Assembly: GCA_902778925.1 (NCBI GenBank)
Contig: CACYZN010000018.1
Location: 62,001-126,000 of the forward strand
Source of the DNA: an uncultured Bacteroidota bacterium
GTDB lineage: Bacteria > Bacteroidota > Bacteroidia > Bacteroidales > P3
DNA: 64,000 nt
Reading direction: 5' to 3'
Shown: in pieces, positions 23,121 to 31,725 of the stretch
Numbering within the stretch: the stretch's first letter is position 1
Layout of the letters: every line of letters starts with the position of its first letter
The notes under the pieces: model-generated
Databases searched by the model: none
The model's input: the letters and a program-made list of their open reading frames with translations, nothing else
What the model was told of the DNA's origin: nothing
Position numbers and translations under genes: made by a program

Positions 23121-24371
23121 TTAACGTTTCTTGTTGCGTTCGTGGCGCATCAGGTGCGAAGGCTCGAGGGCCATGCGGTCGGTCTCGAGCAGCGAAGCCA
23201 CACCTTCGTCCACGCGGCGCTTGGCCTCGCAGGCCTCGCAGTGGCACTCCTCGTGGTACTCGCGCGGCTCGGTGTAGGTGGTAATTACGCCTTCGAAGTT
23301 GCGCAGGATGACCTTGTCGGGGCTCTGCGAGATGACATACTGGGGCATGACGGGGGTCTTGCCGCCGCCGCCGGGGGCGTCGACCACGAAGGTGGGCACT
23401 GCATAGCCGCTCGTGTGGCCACGCAGGTTCTCTATAATCTCGATACCCTTGCTGACCGGAGTGCGGAAGTGCTCCAGACCCATGCTCAGGTCGCACTGGT
23501 AGATGTAGTACGGACGCACACGGTTGCGCACCAGCTCGTGCATCAGTTTCTTCATCACATGCACACAGTCGTTCACACCGCGCAGCAACACGGTCTGGTT
23601 GCCCAGGGGAATACCGGCATTGGCCAGACGGGCCAGAGCCTGCTCGGCCTCGGGGGTGAACTCGTTGGGATGGTTGAAGTGGGTGTTGAGCCAAATGGGG
23701 TGATACTTCTTCAGCATGTCGCACAGCTCGGGGGTGATGCGCTGCGGGCACACCACGGGGGTACGGCTGCCGATGCGGACTATCTCCACATGCGGAATCT
23801 TGCGCAGGCGCTGGATGATGTACTCCAACTTGGCATCGCTGACCATCAGGGCGTCGCCACCGCTGAGCAGCACATCGCGCACCTGCGGGGTCTTCTCGAT
23901 ATAGGCCAGGCACTTCTCGATGCGCTCGCTGGGGCTCTCGTCGTCCTTCTGACCGGCGAAGCGACGGCGGGTGCAGTGGCGGCAGTACATGGAGCACATG
24001 TCGGTGATGAGGAACAGTACACGATCCGGATAGCGGTGGGTGAGGCCGGGAGCGGGTGAGTCCTCATCCTCGTGCAGCGGGTCGTTAAGGTCGGCCGGCG
24101 CGATGTTGCACTCGGGACCGGCGGGGATAGCCTGACGACGGATGGGGTCGTAGGGGTCGTTGGGGTCTATAAGACTCAAGTAGTACGGCGTAATGGCCAT
24201 GCGGAACTTGGCCAGAGCCTTCTTAATACCTTCGGCCTCTTCGGGTGCGAAAGTGAAGTACTTGCTCAGTTCTTCGTAGGTCTCAATGCGGTTCTTCACC
24301 TGCCATTTCCAGTCGTTCCACTGTTCGTCGGTAACGTTGGGAAACAGTTCTTTTCTGCGGTTTACTTTCAT
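23121..24371 (-). CDS. kamA: L-lysine 2,3-aminomutase
   Basis: 416 aa. It converts L-lysine to L-beta-lysine (3,6-diaminohexanoate), the first step of lysine fermentation, with [4Fe-4S], SAM and PLP. The radical-SAM motif is CSMYCRHC (about 135-142), followed by TRRRFAG; the Zn/dimer Cys cluster is near the C-terminus (CHCEACEAKRR). Length and the DDESPSERIEKCLAYIEK segment are typical. It has a strong promoter 67 bp upstream. The next pathway-specific enzyme in this window, kdd, is 2 kb away on the same strand but in a separate unit. Confidence 0.95.
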   Translation of the reverse strand: MKVNRRKELFPNVTDEQWNDWKWQVKNRIETYEELSKYFTFAPEEAEGIKKALAKFRMAITPYYLSLIDPNDPYDPIRRQAIPAGPECNIAPADLNDPLHEDEDSPAPGLTHRYPDRVLFLITDMCSMYCRHCTRRRFAGQKDDESPSERIEKCLAYIEKTPQVRDVLLSGGDALMVSDAKLEYIIQRLRKIPHVEIVRIGSRTPVVCPQRITPELCDMLKKYHPIWLNTHFNHPNEFTPEAEQALARLANAGIPLGNQTVLLRGVNDCVHVMKKLMHELVRNRVRPYYIYQCDLSMGLEHFRTPVSKGIEIIENLRGHTSGYAVPTFVVDAPGGGGKTPVMPQYVISQSPDKVILRNFEGVITTYTEPREYHEECHCEACEAKRRVDEGVASLLETDRMALEPSHLMRHERNKKR

Positions 24372-24437
24372 GGTATATATATTATTTTTTCTTATATATC
24401 AGCACAATACTGGCTTCTTCAGCCAACATAACCGATG

Positions 24438-24468
24438 CAAAGATAAACAATTTGGCCGACATGGCCAA
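24438..24468 (-). promoter_or_regulatory. kamA promoter
   Basis: TTGG (24465-24468) is 19 bp upstream of TATCTTTG (24438-24445) on the minus strand. The -33 end carries TTGGCCATGTCG, also present at the obg promoter. Confidence 0.75.
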
Positions 24469-24555
24469 AAGTTTTTTTCCACCGTCGGCAAACATTTGTC
24501 GCTACACTGTATGCAATACTATTGCAATCTATGCGTTATGTGGAAAAAGCAAGCA

Positions 24556-25446
24556 ATGAGAACCATCGAGAAAGCCATCCTGAACCGCACCGCCCTGCTG
24601 GTGGGCGACGACGCCATGGAGCGCATCGCCACCGCCCGCGTCATCATCTTCGGCGTCGGCGGCGTGGGCTCCTGGTGTGCCGAGAGTCTGGTGCGCAGCG
24701 GCATCCGGCATCTGACCATCGTCGACTCCGACCGCGTATGCATCACCAATGTCAACCGTCAGGCCATGGCCACCACCGGCACCGTGGGCCGCGTCAAGGT
24801 AGAGGCCCTCAAGGAGCGTCTGCTGGAGATAAACCCCGCCGCCGAAATCACCGCCATACAGGAGATATTCAGCGCCGACACCGCCGACAGTTTCCAGCTG
24901 GGCCAGTACGACTATATCGTCGACGCGATAGACAGCCTGAAAGACAAGCTTGAGCTCATTCTGCGGTGCACACAGAAAGCTGGAGGGGTAACGGAGACGG
25001 ACGGAACGGCAGAAGCCTGCCACCGCACCCCTACATTCTACTCCTCGATGGGCGCAGCGTTGAAGATGGACCCCACACGGGTGCAGGTGAGCGAGTTCTG
25101 GCAGGTCGACGGCTGCCCCTTGGCGGCCACCCTGCGGCGTCGCATGCGGAAGCAGAAACGCTTCCCCGGACGTAAATTCCAATGCGTGTGGAGTCCCGAA
25201 GTGCTTCCAAACTTAGGCCAGGCGCGTACCTGCGGCACCGAGGCCTGCATGTGTCCCAAGGCACAGTCGGGCGACGGCCGTGCCGACCTGCTGAATCACG
25301 AGTGGTGCACTTCCAAAGCCCAAATCAACGGCTCCATGTCGCACATCACCGCCATCTTTGGCTTCACCCTCGCCGGCCTTATCATTCAAGACCTTTGTAA
25401 ATCAAATCATGAAAAAAACGCTACTGACGGTCACCTTATTGGCTAG
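24556..25446 (+). CDS. tcdA: tRNA threonylcarbamoyladenosine dehydratase (TcdA/CsdL type)
   Basis: 296 aa. It is an E1-like ThiF-fold enzyme that cyclises t6A37 of tRNA. It has the ATP loop VIIFGVGGVGSWCAESLVRSG, then IVDSDRVCITNVNRQ and DAIDSLKDKLEL. The SSMGAALKMDPTRV motif and the C-terminal ISPE-like VWSPEVLP identify TcdA rather than MoeB. An extra segment of about 15 residues (GGVTETDGTAEACHR) lies between the central helix and SSMGA. The start at 24556 puts the fold at residue 1; an in-frame ATG at 24538 is possible. Its 3' end overlaps the next gene by 38 bp. Confidence 0.9.
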   Translation: MRTIEKAILNRTALLVGDDAMERIATARVIIFGVGGVGSWCAESLVRSGIRHLTIVDSDRVCITNVNRQAMATTGTVGRVKVEALKERLLEINPAAEITAIQEIFSADTADSFQLGQYDYIVDAIDSLKDKLELILRCTQKAGGVTETDGTAEACHRTPTFYSSMGAALKMDPTRVQVSEFWQVDGCPLAATLRRRMRKQKRFPGRKFQCVWSPEVLPNLGQARTCGTEACMCPKAQSGDGRADLLNHEWCTSKAQINGSMSHITAIFGFTLAGLIIQDLCKSNHEKNATDGHLIG

Positions 25447-26206
25447 TACCGTTATCGCTTTCGGACAAGTAAAACAGGGATTCAACATTACGCTACGCGA
25501 AGACCTTGTTGACTTCAGTATTATGTCGGTCGATGGCGACACCCGCAATCCCTACGGCACTGCCTACCGCCACACCTTCGGCACCGAACTCTCGGTAGGT
25601 TACTACCTAGGCATCGGCGACCAGTGGGAATTCGGCATCGCCGCCGGACTGATGCTGCACGACTACGCCTTGACAGGCATCTTCCACTCATGGGACGAAC
25701 CCACCAACACCACCGCCGACGGACTCTACACCCACACCGAACGCCAAACCTACGACAAGCAGACGACACTCAACCTGCCCGTGGTGGCCAGCGTGAAATA
25801 CCTCTTCAGCGACTGGGCCGACCGCCAACTGTGGGACATCGTCCCCCTTGTGTCGGCACGGCTGGGCTACGTGGTAGGCCTGACAGGAGTTAAAGGTGAA
25901 TACTATGACGAGCTGACTGTCAACCCTGTGGCCAATCCCTATGAACTGACTCCTGGCACCGACCGTACGTGGCGCACCACCCGTTTCGACCGGCAAGGCT
26001 TCTTCTGGACGCTGGGCGTGGGCATCCGCTGCGGACGCTTCGATCTGGAGTTGGAATACACCTTCCAACCAAAACACTATGTTACCGACGCCCGAAACGA
26101 GAGTGTCGACGGCACCGGCACGCTGATTTCTTCCTCCAGCAACCACAGCGACTACCACAAGGACAACAGCGACGGACTAACGTTACGGCTCACCTATCGC
26201 TTCTAG
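25409..26206 (+). CDS. Outer-membrane beta-barrel protein
   Basis: 265 aa. The start is the ATG at 25409, giving signal peptide MKKTLLTVTLLASTVIAFGQ. The mature chain has alternating amphipathic strands with aromatic girdles and ends in Phe (LTLRLTYRF), the usual barrel closure. DGDTRNPYGTAYRHTFGTEL and the repeated Y/W-x pattern fit a porin-like or OmpA-barrel-like protein of unknown substrate. It overlaps tcdA by 38 bp and is followed by a strong terminator. Confidence 0.8.
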   Translation: MKKTLLTVTLLASTVIAFGQVKQGFNITLREDLVDFSIMSVDGDTRNPYGTAYRHTFGTELSVGYYLGIGDQWEFGIAAGLMLHDYALTGIFHSWDEPTNTTADGLYTHTERQTYDKQTTLNLPVVASVKYLFSDWADRQLWDIVPLVSARLGYVVGLTGVKGEYYDELTVNPVANPYELTPGTDRTWRTTRFDRQGFFWTLGVGIRCGRFDLELEYTFQPKHYVTDARNESVDGTGTLISSSSNHSDYHKDNSDGLTLRLTYRF

Positions 26207-26219
26207 CCTGGATAGATAC

Positions 26220-26252
26220 AGCAGGGGTCCCGCCGACGGCGGGACCCCTGCT
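26220..26252. terminator. Bidirectional terminator
   Basis: A perfect 15-bp stem agcaggggtcccgcc/ggcgggacccctgct with loop GAC is followed on the plus side by tatttta. It separates the convergent outer-membrane protein gene and kdd. Confidence 0.88.
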
Positions 26253-26278
26253 TATTTTATCGGATTTGTCCGATGTGA

Positions 26279-27352
26279 TTAGGCGTAGAGCTCTTCGAAG
26301 ATCTTGCGCAGCTTCGGGCTCTCGCGGAGCTCCTGCAGGGTGAACTCGGCGTGGCCTTTGGTGTAGCCGTTGCCCATGATCATGTTCACATCGCTGCCGA
26401 TACCCTCGGCGCCGAGGCTGGCCTTGGTGAAGCTGGTGGCCATCGAGAAGAAGTATACGATACCGTCGTCCTTGGTGCAGAGCACTGCGGTCATCTCCTG
26501 GTCGGGGACGTTGACGCAGTTGATAGTGACGTCGGCCATCTTGCCGTTGGTGAGGCGCTCGACAAGCTCATAGACCTGCACGGGGGTCATGCCGGCGGCA
26601 CTCTCGACGATGTCGCAGAAGCCGAGGTCTTTGATACGCTGGGTGCTCTTGGGGCTGTTGGCGATGCCGATCACCTTTCCGGTGACGCCGACGCGCTTCT
26701 TGGCCTCGTAGCAGCAGAGCATGCCGCTCTTACCACCGGCACCGAGGATGACGACGGTCTGGCCATACTGGCACAGCTTGGCGGTCTGGGCGGGGGCACC
26801 GGCCACGTCGAGGGCGCTCAGGGCAAGCTTCTCGGGCATGTCGGTAGGTATCTTGGCATATATGCCGCTCTCGAAGAGGATGGCCTTGCCCTTGATGTCG
26901 ACCTGGTCGACCTCGGGACGGATTTCGAGTATCTCGTCGATGCGGAGCGGGGTGAGGCTCAGCGAGACGAGGGTGGCAATACGGTCGCCCTCCTTGAGGT
27001 CGATCTTGCCCTTCAGGGCGTCGCCTATCTTCTCGACCTTGCCCAGGAGCATGCCGCCCGAACCGGTGCGACGGTTGCGGTGCTTGCCCTGCAGCTCGAC
27101 GTTGAGGAGCATCTCCTTCTTCACCTCTTCCATGATCTTCTCCTGCGAGGCGCCTTCGCCGGCCTGCTGCTTGGCATAGTTGTGGATGTCCGTGAACGAG
27201 GCCGAGTCGATGTTCAGGGTCTGCACGTCGATGAGGATCTCGTTGTCGTAGATTTCATCCATGTTGTTGTCAAGCTTGTTGGCGGGCTGAGGGAGAACGC
27301 CCTTCGGTTCGAGAACGCGGTGGGTACCGTACTTGTTGCCTTTTTTCTGCAT
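26279..27352 (-). CDS. kdd: L-erythro-3,5-diaminohexanoate dehydrogenase
   Basis: 357 aa. It oxidises 3,5-diaminohexanoate to 5-amino-3-oxohexanoate with NAD(P)+ in lysine fermentation. The start is the ATG at 27352 (MQKKGNKYGTHRVLEPKGVLPQ); upstream codons are AT-rich non-coding. The Rossmann region is QTVVILGAGGKSGMLCCYEAKKR (about 210-232), and the fold is that of zinc-less medium-chain dehydrogenases. The C-terminus GNGYTKGHAEFTLQELRESP is characteristic. It is monocistronic here, with its own promoter and terminator. Other pathway genes (kamDE, kce, kal) are not in the window. Confidence 0.9.
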   Translation of the reverse strand: MQKKGNKYGTHRVLEPKGVLPQPANKLDNNMDEIYDNEILIDVQTLNIDSASFTDIHNYAKQQAGEGASQEKIMEEVKKEMLLNVELQGKHRNRRTGSGGMLLGKVEKIGDALKGKIDLKEGDRIATLVSLSLTPLRIDEILEIRPEVDQVDIKGKAILFESGIYAKIPTDMPEKLALSALDVAGAPAQTAKLCQYGQTVVILGAGGKSGMLCCYEAKKRVGVTGKVIGIANSPKSTQRIKDLGFCDIVESAAGMTPVQVYELVERLTNGKMADVTINCVNVPDQEMTAVLCTKDDGIVYFFSMATSFTKASLGAEGIGSDVNMIMGNGYTKGHAEFTLQELRESPKLRKIFEELYA

Positions 27353-27417
27353 AATGATTAAGTTATTTTTTTGATTATTAATTGATTTAAACGTCATACT
27401 TACTTTCTGACCAACTA

Positions 27418-27425
27418 CAAAAGTA
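27418..27425 (-). promoter_or_regulatory. kdd promoter -7 box
   Basis: TACTTTTG on the minus strand, followed by T, 65 bp before the kdd ATG. Confidence 0.6.
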
Positions 27426-27504
27426 CATATTTTTTTCAAATCGGCAAAATATTTTTTTCGCAACCCCACTCTCCACTCTCAACTCTCCGCTCTCCACTCC
27501 GAGC

Positions 27505-27620
27505 CTTCCGGTCCGGTCGTTCTTATGTCGTTCTTATGTATATCTTATGTTGTATTTATGTTTAAAACATAAGAAATACATAAGAAATACATAAGAAGTA
27601 GGAGGGAAAATGGGCCGGAT
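27505..27620. repeat. 11-bp-unit palindromic element, copy C
   Basis: ccttccggtccggtcg is followed by units gttcttatgtc, gttcttatgta and tatcttatgtt, the turn tatttatgtttaaaacataag, and complementary units aaatacataag (twice), ending gaagtaggagg. It lies in the 557-bp divergent gap between kdd and the M20 dipeptidase gene. It is preceded (27468-27500) by a run of ctctccact-type simple repeats. The rest of the gap (27621-27850) shows no gene or RNA that I recognise. Confidence 0.85.
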
Positions 27621-27856
27621 AGTTAAAAAGTACTAAAACGAGGTTGGCGGAGCGTGGGGCGAAATCGGGTCGACGAGGGCCGAAACGGGCCGGGTTGGTC
27701 GCCGTGGGAGGGCATTTTCACCCTGCCTGCCGCAAAAAATGTCGGCACCCGCAACGGGCTTGTTTTCAACCACTACCCTGCGGCTTTCAACAGTCCGTCG
27801 GGGGCATTGTGGGAAAAAAATTGGGGCGCTTTTGCGTGCGGTCCGATTATTTTGCG

Positions 27857-27864
27857 TACATTTG
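27857..27864 (+). promoter_or_regulatory. Promoter of M20 dipeptidase gene
   Basis: TACATTTG, with TTTG at 27831-27834 as a possible -33 box (22-bp spacing), 45 bp before the ATG. Confidence 0.65.
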
Positions 27865-27909
27865 CACTTTCAAATTATCGGATAATCATTAACAAACATA
27901 AACATCGTC

Positions 27910-29262
27910 ATGAAACAGTATATAGAACAGAACAAGGACCGCTTCCTTGAAGAGCTTTTCTCACTGATCCGCATACCCTCCATCAGCTCGGAGGCCGAGC
28001 ACAAGCCCGACATGGTGCGCTGCGCCGAGCGTTGGAAAGAGTTGCTGCTGGAGGCCGGCGCCGACCGCGCCGAGGTGATGCCCACCGACGGCAACCCCGT
28101 GGTCTACGGCGAAAAACTGATAGACCCCGCCAAGCCCACCGTGCTGGTCTACGGCCACTACGACGTGATGCCCGTGGCGCCGCTCGAACTGTGGCGCACC
28201 TCCCCCTTCGAGCCAGTGGTCAAGGACGGCCGCATCTGGGCCCGCGGCGCCGACGACGACAAGGGCCAGAGCTTCATGCAGGCCAAGGCCTTCGAGTACA
28301 TGGTGCGCACCGGCAACCTGCCCTGCAACGTGAAGTTCATGCTCGAGGGCGAGGAGGAAATCGGCAGCGGCTCGCTCTACGGCTTCTGCGAGAAGAACAA
28401 GGATCTGCTCAAAGCCGACGTGATACTTGTGAGCGACACCTCGATGATAGCCCCCGACGTGCCCAGCATCACCAGCGGCCTGCGCGGCCTCTGCTACTGG
28501 GAGGTGGAGGTGACCGGCGCCAACCACGACCTGCACAGCGGCATCTTCGGCGGCGCCGTGGCCAACCCCATCAACGTGCTCTGCAAGATGATTGCCGACC
28601 TGCACGACGCCGACGGCCACATCACCATCCCAGGCTTCTACGACGACGTGCTGGTACTGAGCGACGAGGAGCGCGCCCTCATGGCGCAGGCCCCCTTCGA
28701 CGAGGAAGCCTACAAGCGCGAACTCGGCGTGCGCGCCCTCAAGGGCGAAAAAGGCTTCAGCACCAAGGAGCGCACCGGCATACGCCCCTGCCTCGACGTG
28801 TGCGGCATCTGGGGCGGCTACACCGGCGAGGGCACCAAGACCGTGCTCCCCAGCAAGGCCTACGCCAAGATCAGCACCCGTCTGGTTGCCAACCAGGACT
28901 TCGAGAAGATAAGCGAGCTGTTCAAGAACTACTTCGAGGCTGCCGCTCCCGACTACGTCACCGTCAAGGTCACACCCTGCCACGGCGGCGCCGCCTATGT
29001 GGCACCCCTCGAGCTGAAAGCCTACAAGGCCGCCGAGCGCGCCATGCAGGAGGTCTACGGCCGCCGTCCCGTGCCCACACGCAGCGGCGGAAGCATCCCC
29101 ATAGTGGCCGGCTTCGAGAAGATACTGGGCCTGAAGAGCATACTGATGGGCTTCGGCCTGGCCGCCGACGACATACACGCCCCCAACGAGAACTACCCCC
29201 TCGAGCAGTTCTTCCGTGGCATCGAGACCATACCGCTCTTCTACAAGTATTTCGCCGAATAG
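27910..29262 (+). CDS. M20 family dipeptidase
   Basis: 450 aa, zinc metallopeptidase. Metal ligands and catalytic residues appear in order: YGHYDVMPV (His, Asp), ARGADDDKGQ (bridging Asp), EGEEEIGSGSL (catalytic Glu and ligand), VSDTSM (Asp), and a late His in DDIHAPNENYPLEQF. The lid/dimerisation domain lies between about 195 and 350 with GLRGLCYWEVEVTGANHDLHSG. It presumably cleaves di- and small peptides taken up as amino-acid sources, fitting the amino-acid-fermenting lifestyle. No signal peptide is seen, so it should be cytosolic. A 36-codon membrane ORF follows after 13 bp. Confidence 0.93.
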   Translation: MKQYIEQNKDRFLEELFSLIRIPSISSEAEHKPDMVRCAERWKELLLEAGADRAEVMPTDGNPVVYGEKLIDPAKPTVLVYGHYDVMPVAPLELWRTSPFEPVVKDGRIWARGADDDKGQSFMQAKAFEYMVRTGNLPCNVKFMLEGEEEIGSGSLYGFCEKNKDLLKADVILVSDTSMIAPDVPSITSGLRGLCYWEVEVTGANHDLHSGIFGGAVANPINVLCKMIADLHDADGHITIPGFYDDVLVLSDEERALMAQAPFDEEAYKRELGVRALKGEKGFSTKERTGIRPCLDVCGIWGGYTGEGTKTVLPSKAYAKISTRLVANQDFEKISELFKNYFEAAAPDYVTVKVTPCHGGAAYVAPLELKAYKAAERAMQEVYGRRPVPTRSGGSIPIVAGFEKILGLKSILMGFGLAADDIHAPNENYPLEQFFRGIETIPLFYKYFAE

Positions 29263-29275
29263 GAGACGAAGCACT

Positions 29276-29386
29276 ATGTTGATGAGTCCGGTATACCTGG
29301 CCATTATGGCGGCGTTGGCCGCCGTGTGCCTGTGGTTCGGCCGTCGACCCAAGGACAAAGACGACGATAACGAAGAACAATCATAG
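29276..29386 (+). CDS. 36-aa single-helix membrane peptide
   Basis: ATG 29276 to TAG 29386, preceded by AGGAG at an acceptable distance. The peptide has one hydrophobic helix (PVYLAIMAALAAVCLWFG) then a strongly charged tail (RRPKDKDDDNEEQ). It lies between the M20 gene and the NfnAB-like gene, which starts 9 bp later, so it looks like part of that operon. Function is unknown. Confidence 0.5.
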   Translation: MLMSPVYLAIMAALAAVCLWFGRRPKDKDDDNEEQS

Positions 29387-29395
29387 ATAACAACC

Positions 29396-31717
29396 ATGTA
29401 CGAAATCATCAGCAAGCGGCTGCTCAACAGCCACGAGATCTACCGTATGGAGGTCCACGCACCGTGGATTTCGCTCAGCGGCAAGCCGGGCCAATTCGTC
29501 ATTGTAATCCCCCACCCCAACGGCGAGCGCATACCGCTCACCATAAGCGACATCGTCTACCAACGGCAGTCGATAGTGATAGTATTCCAGGTGGTGGGCG
29601 AGACCACGCGCCAGCTGGCAGCCATGAACGAGGGCGACGACCTCTACACCATAGTGGGCCCCTTGGGCAGACCCAGCGAACTGATAGCACTGTATGAAGG
29701 TGAAATGTCAAAGGTCAAAGGTGAAACGGGTGACGACGCTCACCTCTCACCTCTCACCTCTCACCTCTCACCTTTGAAACGTCTGCTCTTCGTGGCTGGC
29801 GGCGTGGGCATCGCTCCGGTGTTCCCGCAGGTGAAGTGGGCTTTCCGACAAGGCATACCCACCGACGTCATCATAGGCGCACGCTCGAAAGACCTGCTGT
29901 TCTACGAGGACGAGCTGCGCGCCGTGTGCCACAACCTGCACATCATGACCGACGACGGCACCTACGGCGAGCAGGGCCTCGTCACCGCCAAGGTCGACCA
30001 GCTGTGCCAGAGCGGCGCCGACTATTCGCACTGCGTGGCCATCGGGCCACTGCCCATGATGAAGTTCGTGGCGCTGACCACCAAGAAGTACGACCTGCCC
30101 ACCATCGTCAGCCTCAACTGCATGATGGTCGACGGCACGGGCATGTGCGGCGCCTGCCGCGTACGTGTGGGCGACGAGGTGAAGTTCTGCTGCGTCGACG
30201 GTCCCGAGTTCGACGGACACCTGGTCGACTTCGACGAGGCAGCCCGCAAGTTGAAGACGCCCGACGCCCGTCGCTACCGCATAGCCACCGCCGAGAGCGG
30301 TCACCAGTGCAATCTGGCCCCCGCCGTCGAGAGCGCCATGGCCGAAGCCAAGAAACGCCAGAAGCCCCGCGAGCAGGATCCCAAGGTGCGCGCCGCCAAT
30401 TTCGACGAGGTCTCCTTCGGCCTCACCGAGCATCAGGCCATCGTCGAAGCCAGCCGCTGTCTGCAGTGCAAGAAGCCCCGCTGCGTCGAGGCCTGCCCCG
30501 TCGGCATCAACATACCGCTCTTCATACGCAACATCAAGGAAGAGAACTTCAACCAGGCCTACGTGACCATCAGCCACGACTCGGCGCTGCCGGCGGTTTG
30601 CGGCCGTGTGTGCCCGCAAGAGACCCAGTGCGAGGGCAGCTGTGTGATGGGCGTCAAAGGCGAGCCCATCGCCATCGGTGCCCTCGAGCGTTTCGTGGCC
30701 GACGACCACCGTGCCCGCTCCAAGCCGCAGAGCCAGTGCTATCCTGCCGGCCGCAAGGTAGCTGTGGTCGGTAGCGGCCCCAGCGGCCTCACCTGCGCCG
30801 GCGACCTCGCCAAGCATGGCTACCAGGTCACCGTCTTCGAGGCATTGCACCATGCCGGCGGCGTGCTGGTCTACGGCATACCCGAGTTCCGCCTGCCAAA
30901 GCAGCGCGTCGTGGAACCCGAGATAGACAACCTGCGCCGACTGGGCGTCGAGATACGCACCAACGTCATTATCGGCAAGAGCATCACCATCGACCAGCTC
31001 TTCAGCGAGATGGAATACGACGCCGTCTACATCGCCTCCGGTGCCGGCCTGCCCAAATTCATGGGCATCAAGGGCGAGACCCTGATAGGCGTCATCAGCG
31101 CCAACGAACTGCTCACCCGTACCAACCTCATGCACGGCTACGACGAACAGTACGACACCCCCATCTTCCTCGGCAAGAAGGTGGTTGTGGTTGGTGGCGG
31201 CAACGTGGCCATGGACGCCGCCCGCACGGCCCTCAGACTGGGTAGCGAGGTGACGGTGGTCTACCGCCGCGGCCAGCAGGACATGCCTGCCCGCCGCGAA
31301 GAAGTGCACCATGCCATGGAAGAAGGCGTGCAGTTCCTGTTCCAGACGGCCCCCGTCGAGGTGCTGGGCAACGACGACGGCACTGTCCGTGCCCTGCGCT
31401 GCGTGAAGATGGAGATGGGCGAGCCCGACGCCAAAGGACGCCGCTCGTTCAAGGCCATCGAGGGCAGTGAGACCGACATCGAGGCCGACACCATCGTCGC
31501 CGCACTCGGCACCAGTCCCAACCCCCTAATCCGTACCACCACCCCGGGCCTCGAGTGCGAGCCTTGGGGCGGCATCAAGGCCGACGAGAACGGCCAGACC
31601 AGCCGCAAGCTCATCTTCGCCGGCGGCGACGCGGTGAGCGGTGCAGCCACGGTTATCCTCGCCATGGGCGCCGGCCGAAAGGCCGCCAGCGCTATCATGC
31701 AGGCACTCGAAGACTAA
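29396..31717 (+). CDS. NfnAB-like fusion: ferredoxin-NADP reductase subunit plus glutamate synthase small-subunit family
   Basis: 773 aa. Part 1 (about 1-290) is a flavin/NAD(P) reductase like PyrK/NfnA/SudB: PGQFVIVIPHPNGERIPLTI, FVAGGVGIAPVFPQ and a [2Fe-2S] site MVDGTGMCGACRVRVGDEVKF. Part 2 (about 320-773) is NfnB/GltD-like: CLQCKKPRCVEACPVGINIP, CGRVCPQETQCEGSC, VGSGPSGLTCAGDLAKHGY and VVVGGGNVAMDAARTALRLG. Known relatives transfer electrons between NADH, NADPH and ferredoxin; 'glutamate synthase' labels are often inherited. An in-frame simple-repeat insertion (about residues 102-126) lies before FVAGGVG. Confidence 0.88.
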   Translation: MYEIISKRLLNSHEIYRMEVHAPWISLSGKPGQFVIVIPHPNGERIPLTISDIVYQRQSIVIVFQVVGETTRQLAAMNEGDDLYTIVGPLGRPSELIALYEGEMSKVKGETGDDAHLSPLTSHLSPLKRLLFVAGGVGIAPVFPQVKWAFRQGIPTDVIIGARSKDLLFYEDELRAVCHNLHIMTDDGTYGEQGLVTAKVDQLCQSGADYSHCVAIGPLPMMKFVALTTKKYDLPTIVSLNCMMVDGTGMCGACRVRVGDEVKFCCVDGPEFDGHLVDFDEAARKLKTPDARRYRIATAESGHQCNLAPAVESAMAEAKKRQKPREQDPKVRAANFDEVSFGLTEHQAIVEASRCLQCKKPRCVEACPVGINIPLFIRNIKEENFNQAYVTISHDSALPAVCGRVCPQETQCEGSCVMGVKGEPIAIGALERFVADDHRARSKPQSQCYPAGRKVAVVGSGPSGLTCAGDLAKHGYQVTVFEALHHAGGVLVYGIPEFRLPKQRVVEPEIDNLRRLGVEIRTNVIIGKSITIDQLFSEMEYDAVYIASGAGLPKFMGIKGETLIGVISANELLTRTNLMHGYDEQYDTPIFLGKKVVVVGGGNVAMDAARTALRLGSEVTVVYRRGQQDMPARREEVHHAMEEGVQFLFQTAPVEVLGNDDGTVRALRCVKMEMGEPDAKGRRSFKAIEGSETDIEADTIVAALGTSPNPLIRTTTPGLECEPWGGIKADENGQTSRKLIFAGGDAVSGAATVILAMGAGRKAASAIMQALED
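29697..29775. repeat. GTGAAAGG/CACCTCT simple inverted repeat inside the NfnAB-like gene
   Basis: aggtgaaatgtcaaaggt-type units are faced by five ctcacct units. It is in frame and translates to GEMSKVKGETGDDAHLSPLT followed by SHLSPL, between two conserved reductase segments where relatives have a short loop. The reading frame is preserved. Confidence 0.8.
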
Positions 31718-31725
31718 GCTAAGAC

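Noticed and set aside
27961-29427. 488-codon frame on the minus strand opposite the M20 dipeptidase
   Set aside because: Low-complexity Val/Ala/Gly/His product with no motif; shadow of the real gene.
29768-31312. 514-codon minus-strand frame opposite the NfnAB-like gene
   Set aside because: Shadow frame; the plus strand shows full FeS and nucleotide-binding motifs.
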